Positions 16,662-24,889 of a DNA stretch of 40,677 bases are shown here, piece by piece. The position numbers and the translations under genes were made by a program. The notes under the pieces were generated by a model. It did not search any database. It was not told the DNA's origin and was given only the letters and a program-made list of their open reading frames with translations. Each line of letters starts with the position of its first letter. The stretch's first letter is position 1. Source of the stretch: an uncultured Demequina sp. (lineage in GTDB: Bacteria; Actinomycetota; Actinomycetes; Actinomycetales; Demequinaceae); NCBI RefSeq assembly GCF_913055775.1, contig NZ_CAJXJX010000004.1, forward strand, positions 1-40,677, given 5' to 3'.

Positions 16662-17681
16662 TCAGCGGTCCTCGCGCTTGCGCTGCGGCAGGATCATCCA
16701 GCACGCCCGCGACCACGCGCCATACGCGGGTTCCTTGGGCCCCGCCCCGTACAGCCGCGCCTCGCCGAGCGGCAGCACGCGCCCGGAACCGGGCTCGTAG
16801 ACCGCGAACCCGTGCGACGTGCGCCCCACCAGCAGCACCACGTGCCGCGGCACCACGTCCGACAGTCCGCCGCTCGAGTCGCCGCCGGTGTACAGCGGCA
16901 CCGGGATACCGTCCCGCAAGGAGGCCGATGCGTGGGCGATGGCCGCCGCGACCACGTCCCGGTTGGCGTCGTCCAGGATCGCGCCACGGAACCTCAGCCC
17001 CGCGAAGCGCGTCTCGTCGTCCACGCGCCACGGCGGCGTGCCCAGCGCGCGCGGCCAGGGCAGCGGTCCGAGCCCGCCTCGCGTGGTCCGCGCGTGCAGC
17101 ACCCGCTGAAGCGCGCGCCACCGCTCCTCGAGCGTGCGGGCCTCGGGGTGACGCACGAGGACCTCCAGCACCTCGGGAGGGCTGTAGTCGCCGAATCGCC
17201 GGCCGGTCATCAGCCACGCGGTCACGAGCGGGTCACCCATCATCAGCATCACAGCCATCGACGCCGCGCCGCACGTGGTCTCATCGATCTGCTGGGCTCG
17301 CATGCCGCCGTAGCGCAGCGCCCCCATGCCCGAGCCCGCAGGGTGGCGGATCACCGCTCGATCGCGAGCGTTCAGGCCCGCCCACGCAGCCGCGAGGCCC
17401 GCGACGGCGGCGACAGGAGCGCCGGACGCAGCCGCGCGGCGGATCACCTCGGCGTCCTCTCCCACCTCGGACAGCGCCGTGGTGAGGGCTTTCGCATCGG
17501 CGGCCGATGCTGTGGCCAGCCGGCGCGACGTGGCCCTCGCGAAGACGGTGTCGGTCGAGGAGCCGCCGCGCTGCGCGCGGCCGGCGGCATGGGCGGCGCT
17601 GTAGGGCGTGGACCAACTGCCGCGCAGGCCGATCGCACGGCCGATGCGGGAGGCGACGGAGGTCAGCGTCCAGCCGGGCAT
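16662..17681 (-). CDS. Predicted C39-like (papain-fold) cysteine peptidase, function unknown
   Basis: A 339-residue protein that I do not recognise as a named gene. The N-terminal ~125 residues are Ala-rich, helical and low in hydrophobicity, with no signal peptide. Then QQIDETTCGAASMAVMLM gives a candidate oxyanion Gln (130/131) and nucleophile Cys137. PRHVVLLVG has His280, and FAVYEPGSG follows, where C39-like peptidases normally have Asp-Pro or Asn-Pro; here it is Glu296-Pro. The order Q-C-H-(D/N)P is that of bacteriocin-processing and related C39 folds. The gene follows deoA by 23 bases, so it is probably the last gene of the nucleoside operon. No ribosome site is visible before ATG 17681. 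Confidence 0.65.
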   Translation of the reverse strand: MPGWTLTSVASRIGRAIGLRGSWSTPYSAAHAAGRAQRGGSSTDTVFARATSRRLATASAADAKALTTALSEVGEDAEVIRRAAASGAPVAAVAGLAAAWAGLNARDRAVIRHPAGSGMGALRYGGMRAQQIDETTCGAASMAVMLMMGDPLVTAWLMTGRRFGDYSPPEVLEVLVRHPEARTLEERWRALQRVLHARTTRGGLGPLPWPRALGTPPWRVDDETRFAGLRFRGAILDDANRDVVAAAIAHASASLRDGIPVPLYTGGDSSGGLSDVVPRHVVLLVGRTSHGFAVYEPGSGRVLPLGEARLYGAGPKEPAYGAWSRACWMILPQRKREDR

Positions 17682-17704
17682 GGAGTCAGGATGTCATGCG
17701 CGGC

Positions 17705-19012
17705 TCAGGTCGCGGTGCCGACGCGGTCGAGGATGATCTGTCGCTCCGGCGCCGAGTCGCCGATCTCCACGGCGCCCGCGCCGTCGCACGCCTCGTCGAG
17801 CGCCTGGAGACCGCGCGGCATGCGCGTCTCCGTCTCCGTGTGGAGCGTCATGATGACGTCGCCCTTCGACACCCGCTCGCCGAGGGTCTTGTGCAGCATC
17901 ACGCCCGAAGACACCTCGACGGCGTCCCCCTGGCGGGCGCGCCCGGCGCCCAGCCGCCAGGCCGCGACGCCCACGCCCAGCGCGTCGAGACGGGTGATGA
18001 CGCCATCCGACTCGGCGCGCACCTCCTCGACGTGAGGCGCGTCGGGCATGGCGGCATCGGCGTCGCCCCCCTGCGCCTCGATCATGCGCCGCCAGGCATC
18101 CATCGCGCGGCCGTCCTTCAGCGCATCGGCCGGGTCGACCCCAGTGACGCCGGCGCCGGCGAGCATCTCTCGCGCGAGCTCGACCGTCAGCTCGATCACG
18201 TCTGCCGGACCGCCGCCGGCGAGCACCTCGACCGACTCGGCGACCTCGTTGCCGTTGCCGATCGCCAGTCCCAGCGGCGTGGACATGTCGGTCAGCAGGG
18301 CGGAGGTCTTGACGCCAGCGTCGGTACCCAGGTCCACCATGGTGGCCGCGAGCTCGCGCGCCTGGTCCAGGTCCTTCATGAACGCGCCGGTGCCCACCTT
18401 GACGTCGAGCACCAGGCAGCCGGTGCCCTCGGCGATCTTCTTGGACATGATCGAGGAGGCGATCAGCGGGATGCATTCCACCGTGCCGGTGACGTCGCGC
18501 AGCGCGTAGAGCTTCTTGTCCGCCGGAGCAAGCCCGGACCCTGCGGCGCAGATGACCGCGCCGACGTCCTTGAGCTGCTCGTGCATCTCCTCGTTGCTGA
18601 GCGCCGCGCGCCAGCCCGGGATGGACTCGAGCTTGTCGAGCGTGCCGCCGGTGTGACCCAGCCCGCGCCCCGACAACTGCGGGACGGCGACGCCGTAGGC
18701 GGCCACGAGAGGCGCCAGCGGCAGCGTGATCTTGTCCCCCACGCCGCCGGTCGAGTGCTTGTCCGCGGTCGCCTTGCCGAGCCCTGAGAAGTCCAGCCGC
18801 TCCCCCGTCGCGATCATCGCTGCGGTCCAGCGCGCAATCTCCTCGCGCGTCATCCCGCGCTGCAGAATCGCCATCGCGAGGGAGCTCATCTGCTCGTCCG
18901 CGACCACGCCGCGCGTGTAGGCGTCGACCACCCAGTCGATCTGGTCGTCGGCGAGCGTGCCTCCGTCGCGCTTGGTACGGATCACATCAACGGCATCGTG
19001 ACGCTCGGTCAT
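17705..19012 (-). CDS. deoA: Thymidine phosphorylase
   Basis: A 435-residue pyrimidine nucleoside phosphorylase that splits thymidine or deoxyuridine with phosphate into base and deoxyribose-1-phosphate. The N-terminal helical domain has DVIRTKRDGGTLADDQIDW. The phosphate site KHSTGGVGDK is followed by the family signature SGRGLGHTGGTLDKLES. The base-binding region has YALRDVTGTVE and SSIMSKKIAEG, then LVLDVKVGTGAFM. The C-terminal alpha/beta domain has SDGVITRLDA. Its ATG overlaps the stop of cdd (ATGA), linking deamination of cytidine and deoxycytidine with cleavage of the product. Confidence 0.95.
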   Translation of the reverse strand: MTERHDAVDVIRTKRDGGTLADDQIDWVVDAYTRGVVADEQMSSLAMAILQRGMTREEIARWTAAMIATGERLDFSGLGKATADKHSTGGVGDKITLPLAPLVAAYGVAVPQLSGRGLGHTGGTLDKLESIPGWRAALSNEEMHEQLKDVGAVICAAGSGLAPADKKLYALRDVTGTVECIPLIASSIMSKKIAEGTGCLVLDVKVGTGAFMKDLDQARELAATMVDLGTDAGVKTSALLTDMSTPLGLAIGNGNEVAESVEVLAGGGPADVIELTVELAREMLAGAGVTGVDPADALKDGRAMDAWRRMIEAQGGDADAAMPDAPHVEEVRAESDGVITRLDALGVGVAAWRLGAGRARQGDAVEVSSGVMLHKTLGERVSKGDVIMTLHTETETRMPRGLQALDEACDGAGAVEIGDSAPERQIILDRVGTAT

Positions 19013-19410
19013 CACACTCTCCCCAGGTCGTCGGGCCCGAACGCGCCGGGCAGGAACTCGTCCATGGTCATCACCCCGTGAGCCGTGTCGACCAGCAGCG
19101 CGCGACCGCCGTGCTCGAACAGCAGCTGGCGGCACCGGCCACACGGCGCGAGCAGGTCGCCGTTGGCGTCCACGCAGGTGAACGCCACGAGCCGCGCGCC
19201 GCCGTGGTCCACGTGCAGCTTCGACACCAGCGCGCACTCGGCGCACAGCGTGAGGCCGTAGCTGGCGTTCTCCACGTTGGCGCCCACGACCACGTCGCCA
19301 GCGTCGGTGAGCGCGGCAGCTCCCACGGGGAACTTCGAATAGGGCACGTATGCCCTCGTGGAGACCTCGCGCGCCTCAGCGCGCAGTGCCTCCCAGTCGA
19401 CGTCGGGCAT
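19012..19410 (-). CDS. cdd: Cytidine deaminase
   Basis: A 132-residue tetrameric-type cytidine deaminase making (deoxy)uridine from (deoxy)cytidine. Zinc ligands are Cys56, Cys90 and Cys93, with the proton-shuttling Glu58 in LCAECALVSK and the pair in APCGRCRQLL. PYSKFPVGAA and GANVENASYG form the nucleoside site. The gene begins seven bases after the permease stop and overlaps deoA, so import, deamination and phosphorolysis are encoded in order on one transcript. Confidence 0.95.
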   Translation of the reverse strand: MPDVDWEALRAEAREVSTRAYVPYSKFPVGAAALTDAGDVVVGANVENASYGLTLCAECALVSKLHVDHGGARLVAFTCVDANGDLLAPCGRCRQLLFEHGGRALLVDTAHGVMTMDEFLPGAFGPDDLGRV

Positions 19411-19417
19411 GACGCTC

Positions 19418-20707
19418 CTACTTCTTGTACGGGATGCCCTCGGCGGCCGGCGGACGCGAGTGGCCCACGAGGCCGGCGACGGCGAAGATGGTCGCCAGGT
19501 ACGGCAGCATCAGCAGGAACTGCGACGGAATCGGCGAGCCGATCACTCCCAGCTGCTGCTGTAGCGCATCGGCGAAGCCGAACAGCAGCGCGGCGGCCAG
19601 GGCACCCTTGGGGCTCCACCGGCCCAGGATCATCGCGGCGAGCGCGATATACCCCTTGCCTGCAGACATGTCCTTGCCGAACGCGAGGCCTGACGCCACC
19701 GTGAAGAACGCTCCGCCCAGGCCGGCGATCGCGCCGCCCAGAACCGTGTTGCGCACCCGCGTGCGGTTGACCTTGATGCCCACGGTGTCCGCGGCCTTGG
19801 GGTGCTCGCCCACGGACCGCATGCGCAGACCCCAGCGGGAGCGGAACAGCATGATCTGGATGATCACCACGACCGCGTACATGATGTAGACCAGCAGGTT
19901 CTGGTCGAACAGCACCGGGCCGATCACCGGGATGCTCGACAGCACGGGGATCGCGATGTCGGGCATGTTGAGCGGCTGGTTCAGGTTCGGGTTGTCGCTC
20001 ATCACGGTGCTGAAGAAGAAGCTCGTGAGCCCCAGCACCAGCAGGTTGAGCACCACGCCCACGACAATCTGGTTCACCCAGTACCTGGTGGAGAACACCG
20101 CGAGCAGCCAGCCCACGAGCGCACCGGCGATGGGTGCAGCGATCAGACCCACGTAGGCGTTGCCGACGGCGGACGCGACCAGCGCGGCGAGGAAGGCACC
20201 CGCGAGCAGCTGCCCCTCGATGGCGATGTTGATGATGCCCGAGCGCTCGCACAGGGTTCCGGCGAGGGAGCCGAACACCAGCGGGACCGCCAGGAACAGC
20301 GCGGACGTGAGCAGCCCGGTGAGCTGGATCGTGGTCGTGGAGCGATCCGCACCGGCCCACGTGAGCAGCGCGCCCATGATCGCCATGCCGAACACGATGG
20401 GCAGCCAAATGCCCACCTTGCGGTACTGATTCGCGCGGTAGGCGACCCACGCCACGAGCAGCAACGCGACGATCGACAGTCCGACGGCGGCCGCGCGCGA
20501 GGGCACGGTCACGCTCGGCAGCTCGATGAAGTCGCTGCTGCGCGCGATCGTGAAGGTGGTCTGCACGCCGGTGGGCGTGCCGAAGCCGAAGAACAGCAGC
20601 GACAGGAGCGCGACCACGCCCAGGCCGATGGTGGACTTCCAGCTCTTCGTGCGGGGGGCCTCGGCGCCAGCGGCGGCTGACGACGTCTCGACGGCGGTGG
20701 TGCTCAT
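19418..20707 (-). CDS. Nucleoside ABC transporter permease (second permease)
   Basis: A 429-residue membrane protein of the BPD_transp_2/LivH-like family used by BMP-type nucleoside transporters. About ten hydrophobic segments are seen after a polar N-terminal stretch, with the typical GTLCERSGIINIAIEGQLLAG motif near the middle and VGEHPKAADTVGI and GGAIAGLGGAFF later. It starts at ATG 20707, overlapping the stop of the other permease. It forms the translocation pore together with that subunit. A ~60-residue loop between the first two helices is longer than in the shortest homologues. Confidence 0.9.
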   Translation of the reverse strand: MSTTAVETSSAAAGAEAPRTKSWKSTIGLGVVALLSLLFFGFGTPTGVQTTFTIARSSDFIELPSVTVPSRAAAVGLSIVALLLVAWVAYRANQYRKVGIWLPIVFGMAIMGALLTWAGADRSTTTIQLTGLLTSALFLAVPLVFGSLAGTLCERSGIINIAIEGQLLAGAFLAALVASAVGNAYVGLIAAPIAGALVGWLLAVFSTRYWVNQIVVGVVLNLLVLGLTSFFFSTVMSDNPNLNQPLNMPDIAIPVLSSIPVIGPVLFDQNLLVYIMYAVVVIIQIMLFRSRWGLRMRSVGEHPKAADTVGIKVNRTRVRNTVLGGAIAGLGGAFFTVASGLAFGKDMSAGKGYIALAAMILGRWSPKGALAAALLFGFADALQQQLGVIGSPIPSQFLLMLPYLATIFAVAGLVGHSRPPAAEGIPYKK

Positions 20708-22011
20708 GCCGCGACCTCCTTTTCGTGGGCCGGGGCAGGCAAGCGGAAGATGGACCTCACCAGGGGCGGCGCGGCGATGAACAGCACGATGAGCGCCTGG
20801 ATGACGAACACAATGTCGACCGGGAGGCCCGCCTGCACCTGGAGCGTGGGCCCGGACGCGCGCAGGCCGCCGAACAGGATCGCCGCCATCACGGTCCCGA
20901 GCGGCCGCGAGCGACCCAGCAGCGCGACGGTGATGGCGTCGAAGCCGAGAGATCCCGCAGTGGCCGTCGTCAGCACCTTCTCGGTGCCGAGCACGGGCGC
21001 GGATCCCGCGAGGCCGGCAAGCGCACCGGCGATGACCATGACCAGGATGTACGCCTTCGTGACGTTCATGCCCGCTGTGCGCGCGGCGTGCGGGTTCGCG
21101 CCCACGGCGCGGAATTCGAATCCGAGCGTGGACCGCTCCATCAGCCACCAGACGCCGGCCGCGCACGCGAGCGCGAGCACGAAGCCCCAGTGCAGGTTGA
21201 AATCGCTGCCGAGCAGCAGCGGATACTGCGCGGTCTCATCGACGATCGGGGTGATGGGGTTGTCGCTGCCCTCGCGCTGGAACGCGTCGAGGGTCAGCAG
21301 CCACGCCACCAAGTTGAGCGCGATGTAGTTGAGCATGATCGTGACGATCACCTCGTGCGCGCCGGTCCTGGCCTTGAGGAAGCCGGGGATGAAGCCCCAG
21401 ATGGCTCCGCCCAGCGCGCAGCCCACGATCGCGACGAGCAGGTGGATGCCCCATGGCAGGTGCCACGCGAATCCGACGTAGGCACCGAGCGTGGCGCCGA
21501 TGAGCAGCTGTCCCTGCGCACCGATGTTGAACAGGCCTGCACGGAAGCCGATGCCCAGGCCCAGTCCCGCGAAGATCAGCGGCGTCGCCTGGGTGAGAGT
21601 CTGGGTGAACGGCTTGATCACTCCGGAGAAATCGTTCGCATTGAAGTTGAGCACCGCGCCGCTGAACATCGCGGAGTAGGCGCCACCGAGCGCGTCGCCC
21701 ATCGCCTGGAACGTGTCCGCCGGGCGAGAGAAGAAGTAGGTCGCGGCCTCACGCACGTCCTCGTCCGCGAACACGATGAGCAGGCCGCCGATCGCCAGCG
21801 ATGCGACGATCGCCATGATGACGACGAGCGTCGAGGACTCGAGGATCTCCCGCAGGACAGTGCGCGACCGGCTGCCGGAGTCAGCGCCGGGGTCTCCAGG
21901 GGCGTCCGCCCGGGGCGGCTCGGGCGCGGTCTCCGGGTCAGCCGGCGACGCGGCCTCCGGCTCATTCGGCGTGCGCTCCTCGGCAGCGCCGCCCTTCTCC
22001 TCGCCGCTCAC
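20704..22011 (-). CDS. Nucleoside ABC transporter permease (first permease)
   Basis: A 435-residue permease starting at GTG 22011, whose GTGA junction overlaps the stop of the ATPase gene. The first ~50 residues are Pro/Glu/Ala-rich and probably cytoplasmic and disordered. About nine membrane helices follow, with GIGFRAGLFNIGAQGQLLIGA as the conserved cytoplasmic-loop region, VIVTIMLNYIALNLV and VGANPHAARTAGM. This matches the NupP/YufP type of permease in BMP-family systems. The partner is the adjacent permease; together they import nucleosides delivered by the BMP lipoprotein. Confidence 0.9.
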   Translation of the reverse strand: MSGEEKGGAAEERTPNEPEAASPADPETAPEPPRADAPGDPGADSGSRSRTVLREILESSTLVVIMAIVASLAIGGLLIVFADEDVREAATYFFSRPADTFQAMGDALGGAYSAMFSGAVLNFNANDFSGVIKPFTQTLTQATPLIFAGLGLGIGFRAGLFNIGAQGQLLIGATLGAYVGFAWHLPWGIHLLVAIVGCALGGAIWGFIPGFLKARTGAHEVIVTIMLNYIALNLVAWLLTLDAFQREGSDNPITPIVDETAQYPLLLGSDFNLHWGFVLALACAAGVWWLMERSTLGFEFRAVGANPHAARTAGMNVTKAYILVMVIAGALAGLAGSAPVLGTEKVLTTATAGSLGFDAITVALLGRSRPLGTVMAAILFGGLRASGPTLQVQAGLPVDIVFVIQALIVLFIAAPPLVRSIFRLPAPAHEKEVAA

Positions 22012-23531
22012 GCCGCCTCCTCCTCATCTCCATGCGCACCGGCCATCATCAGGCCCATGGTGTCGCGGTCCGTGTCAGGGCTGACGATGTCGACGATCCG
22101 CCCGTGGTACATCACGGCGATGCGATCAGCGAGCGCGTAGACCTCGTCGAGCTCGGAGCTGACGATGACCACCGCCACGCCCTTGTCGCGCTCCTCGATG
22201 ATCCGTTTGTGCACGAACTCGATGGATCCCACGTCCAGTCCACGCGTGGGCTGGGAGGCGATCAGCAGCTTCAAGTCGCGCGCGAGCTCGCGCGCCAGCA
22301 CGACCTTCTGCTGGTTTCCACCGGACAGCGAGCCGGTCAGCGCCTCGGTCGAGGTGGTGCGGACGTCGAACTTCTCGACCTGCTCCTCCGCGTTGCGGGA
22401 CACGACGCCGGGGTCGATCGCGCCGCGCTTCGAGTAGGGCTCGCGGTCGTACAGGTCGAGGATCAGGTTGTTGGCGACGGTGAAGGATGCGACCACGCCG
22501 TCCTCGGTGCGGTCCTCCGGCACGAAGCCGATGCCCGCATCGAGGTTGTCGCGGATGGAGCGACCCATGAGTTCCGTGCCATCGAGCGTGACGCTGCCCT
22601 CGACAGCATCGACCACACCCAGGATTGCCTCGGCGAGCTCGGTCTGGCCGTTGCCCTGCACACCTGCCACCGCCAGGATCTCGCCGCCGCGCACCTCGAA
22701 CGAGACGCCGTCGAGCAGCTTGATCCGCGTGTCCTCATCGATCACGGTCAGGTTCTCGACGCGCAGCATGGGCTCGCCGGGCGTGGCGTCGTCCTTGTCG
22801 ACGGTCATCGACACGTCGCGGCCGACCATGAGGGACGCCAGTTCCTCCTGCGACGCGGTCGGCTCGGCGGTGCCGACCACCTTCCCGCGCCGGATCACCG
22901 TGATGGTGTCCGCGATGGCCTTGACCTCGCGCAGCTTGTGGGTGATGAGAACAACGGCGGTGCCGGAGTCGCGTAGCTGGCCCACGATCTCGAGGAGCTC
23001 GTCCGTCTCCTGCGGCGTGAGCACCGCCGTGGGCTCGTCCAGGATCAACACCCTCGCGTCCCTGGACAGCGCCTTGATGATCTCGACGCGCTGCTGCGCG
23101 CCCACGGACAGGTCCTCGACCATGGCGTCCGGGTCCACGTGGAAGCCGAACCGGTCAGAGATCTCGCGCACCTTCTCGCGCGCGGCCTCGAGGTCGAGCA
23201 GCTTGGCGGGCCCGCGCACCTGCTCGTGGCCCAGCATCACGTTCTCGGCGACGGTGAAGACGGGCACCAGCATGAAGTGCTGGTGAACCATGCCGATGCC
23301 TGCGGCCATGGCGTCTCCCGGGCCGGCGAAGACGCGCGTCTCGTCATCGAGCAGGATCTCGCCGCCGTCGGCGTCGTACAGGCCGAACAGCACATTCATG
23401 AGCGTGGACTTGCCGGCGCCGTTCTCGCCCAGCAGAGCGTGCACGGTCCCCGACTCGACCACCAGGTCGATCTGGTCGTTGGCGGTGAAATCGCCGAACT
23501 TCTTCGTGATCTTCCTGAGCTCGAGTTTCAC
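22008..23531 (-). CDS. Nucleoside ABC transporter ATPase (two ABC domains)
   Basis: A 507-residue tandem ABC ATPase. The first half has Walker A GENGAGKST, signature LSVGAQQRVEI and Walker B VLILDEPTAVLT. The second half has a degenerate Walker A (GVQGNGQTE, no GK[ST]), an intact signature LSGGNQQKVVLAREL and a non-canonical LLIASQPTRGLDVG in place of DEP. That asymmetry is normal for BMP-type (YufO/NupO/RbsA-like) ATPases, so it is not a sign of decay. It starts at GTG 23531 with GGAAGG upstream. A long hairpin separates it from the lipoprotein gene. It is cytoplasmic and drives the two permeases. Confidence 0.93.
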   Translation of the reverse strand: MKLELRKITKKFGDFTANDQIDLVVESGTVHALLGENGAGKSTLMNVLFGLYDADGGEILLDDETRVFAGPGDAMAAGIGMVHQHFMLVPVFTVAENVMLGHEQVRGPAKLLDLEAAREKVREISDRFGFHVDPDAMVEDLSVGAQQRVEIIKALSRDARVLILDEPTAVLTPQETDELLEIVGQLRDSGTAVVLITHKLREVKAIADTITVIRRGKVVGTAEPTASQEELASLMVGRDVSMTVDKDDATPGEPMLRVENLTVIDEDTRIKLLDGVSFEVRGGEILAVAGVQGNGQTELAEAILGVVDAVEGSVTLDGTELMGRSIRDNLDAGIGFVPEDRTEDGVVASFTVANNLILDLYDREPYSKRGAIDPGVVSRNAEEQVEKFDVRTTSTEALTGSLSGGNQQKVVLARELARDLKLLIASQPTRGLDVGSIEFVHKRIIEERDKGVAVVIVSSELDEVYALADRIAVMYHGRIVDIVSPDTDRDTMGLMMAGAHGDEEEAA

Positions 23532-23584
23532 GCCATTGTCCTTCCTCAGCGCCGGGCCTGCCTCGGCGAATACGTCAAGTCAAG

Positions 23585-23624
23585 CACGAGGGGCGGGCCG
23601 CGTCCACGCGACCCGCCCCTCGTG
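23585..23624 (-). terminator. Long hairpin between the BMP lipoprotein gene and the ABC ATPase gene
   Basis: CACGAGGGGCGGG (23585-23597) pairs perfectly with CCCGCCCCTCGTG (23612-23624). An inner CGCGT/ACGCG stem (23599-23610) continues it almost to a two-base loop. It lacks a T-run in the direction of transcription. It may be a leaky terminator or RNA-stabilising hairpin that keeps binding-protein mRNA more abundant than transporter mRNA. Confidence 0.65.
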
Positions 23625-23649
23625 ATCTGTCAGGGGTGTTCCCCGGCGA

Positions 23650-24690
23650 CTAGCCGGCGGTCGACGGCTCGATGTCGCCCGCGATGATGCCATCGCGGAG
23701 CGTGTCGAGCTCGGAGACGACCTCGTCAGGAACGACGCCCTCGGGGAACTCGGCGATGCCGACGCCCTCGTTCTCGAGCGTGCCCACGTAGGGGTCGTTC
23801 GAGAACTCGGTGATCGAGGACTCGATGGTGTCGAACACCGCGTTCGAGATGTTCTTGAGCACCGAGGTCAGCACCACGTCCGCGTAGTCGGGAGCGCTCT
23901 GCGACCAGTCGGAGTCCACACCGATCAGCCAGGCGTCGCCAGCCGACTGCACGGCCTGGGCGGCACCGAGTCCCACGGGACCGGCCACGGGCATGACGAT
24001 GTCCGCGCCCTGGTCGAGGAAGCCCTGGGCGGTGTTCTGACCGTTGGTCTGGTTCTCGAAGTCACCGGTGAACGAGCCGTCCGAGCCGTCCCAGCCGAGG
24101 ACCGTGACGTCGCCGCCCATGTCCTCGTTGTAGCGGTTCGCGCCGGCCAGGAAGCCGTCCATGAAGATCGACACGGTGGGGATGTTGATGCCACCGAAGG
24201 TCGAGATCGTGCCGGTCGCCGAGGCGCCTGCGGCCGCGTAGCCGGCCAGGAACGCCGCCTCGTCGGTCTCGAAGAACAGCGGCTTCACGTTGTCGATGGG
24301 CTCGTCGTAGCCGAAGTCCACGATCGCGAAGTTGACCTCGGGGTTGGCCTCGGCCGCAGCTGCAGTGGCGTCGCCGAGCAGGAAGCCGACGGTGATGATC
24401 AGGTCGCAGCCAGCGTCGACCTGGGCCTCGAGGTTGGGGCCGTAGTCGGACTCAGCGGTCGACTCGGCCTCGGCGGTCTCGACACCGAGCTCGTCGGCGG
24501 CGCGCTGCAGGCCCTCGTAGGCCGACTGGTTGAACGAGGCGTCGTCGAAGCCTCCCGCGTCGGAGACCATGCAGGCCTTGTAGTCCTCGGCGCCCTCGGG
24601 GGCGTCGCCGTCCTCAGGGGCGGAGGAGCACGCGGCAAGCGCGAGAGCGGACGCAGCCGCGACCGCGCCGAAGCGAATCGTGTTCTTCAT
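23650..24690 (-). CDS. BMP-family nucleoside-binding lipoprotein
   Basis: A 346-residue lipoprotein of the BMP/Med/PnrA family. It has a signal peptide with lipobox LAAC (Cys21), followed by an acidic linker. The body shows DAGGFDDASFNQSAYEG (the family's ligand-gating start), ITVGFLLGDAT, ISTFGGINIPTVSIFMDGF and GVDSDWSQSAPDYADVVLTS, all typical of purine/pyrimidine nucleoside receptors. It sits on the outer face of the membrane and hands nucleosides to the permeases encoded next. ATG 24690 has GAGG about ten bases upstream. TAGCAT on the minus strand (24753-24758) may be a -10 box. It is the first gene of the operon. Confidence 0.93.
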   Translation of the reverse strand: MKNTIRFGAVAAASALALAACSSAPEDGDAPEGAEDYKACMVSDAGGFDDASFNQSAYEGLQRAADELGVETAEAESTAESDYGPNLEAQVDAGCDLIITVGFLLGDATAAAAEANPEVNFAIVDFGYDEPIDNVKPLFFETDEAAFLAGYAAAGASATGTISTFGGINIPTVSIFMDGFLAGANRYNEDMGGDVTVLGWDGSDGSFTGDFENQTNGQNTAQGFLDQGADIVMPVAGPVGLGAAQAVQSAGDAWLIGVDSDWSQSAPDYADVVLTSVLKNISNAVFDTIESSITEFSNDPYVGTLENEGVGIAEFPEGVVPDEVVSELDTLRDGIIAGDIEPSTAG

Positions 24691-24833
24691 AGGGAGTAGT
24701 CCTCACTAGATGTCTTGCCTGTTGGGTACGCCAGGCGTGTGCGTTGGCACCAATGCTAGTCACGGTTTGTTACGGCTTCGCGTCGGATGCGGACTCTAGA
24801 GCAACGGTTCGGTATCGATCCGACCTGGCATGC

Positions 24834-24847
24834 GGGCCGATGCGCGG
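24834..24847. repeat. GCATCGGCC motif copy (between the guanylyltransferase and BMP genes)
   Basis: GGGCCGATGCGCGG is the motif in reverse orientation. It lies in a 199-base gap that otherwise holds the presumed BMP promoter, and no gene is seen there. Confidence 0.5.
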
Positions 24848-24889
24848 TTTCCTTGCGTACCGCGCGGCAGCGCCGCACTGGGCTGCGCC

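Noticed and set aside
22008-22350. Decay of the second ATP site in the transporter ATPase (SQP instead of DEP, no GK[ST])
   Set aside because: This asymmetry is normal for BMP-type tandem ATPases.
24846-24889. Terminator hairpin after manC
   Set aside because: Only GCGCAGC with GCTGCcGCGC can be paired, with a bulge, and no T-run follows. Too weak to list.
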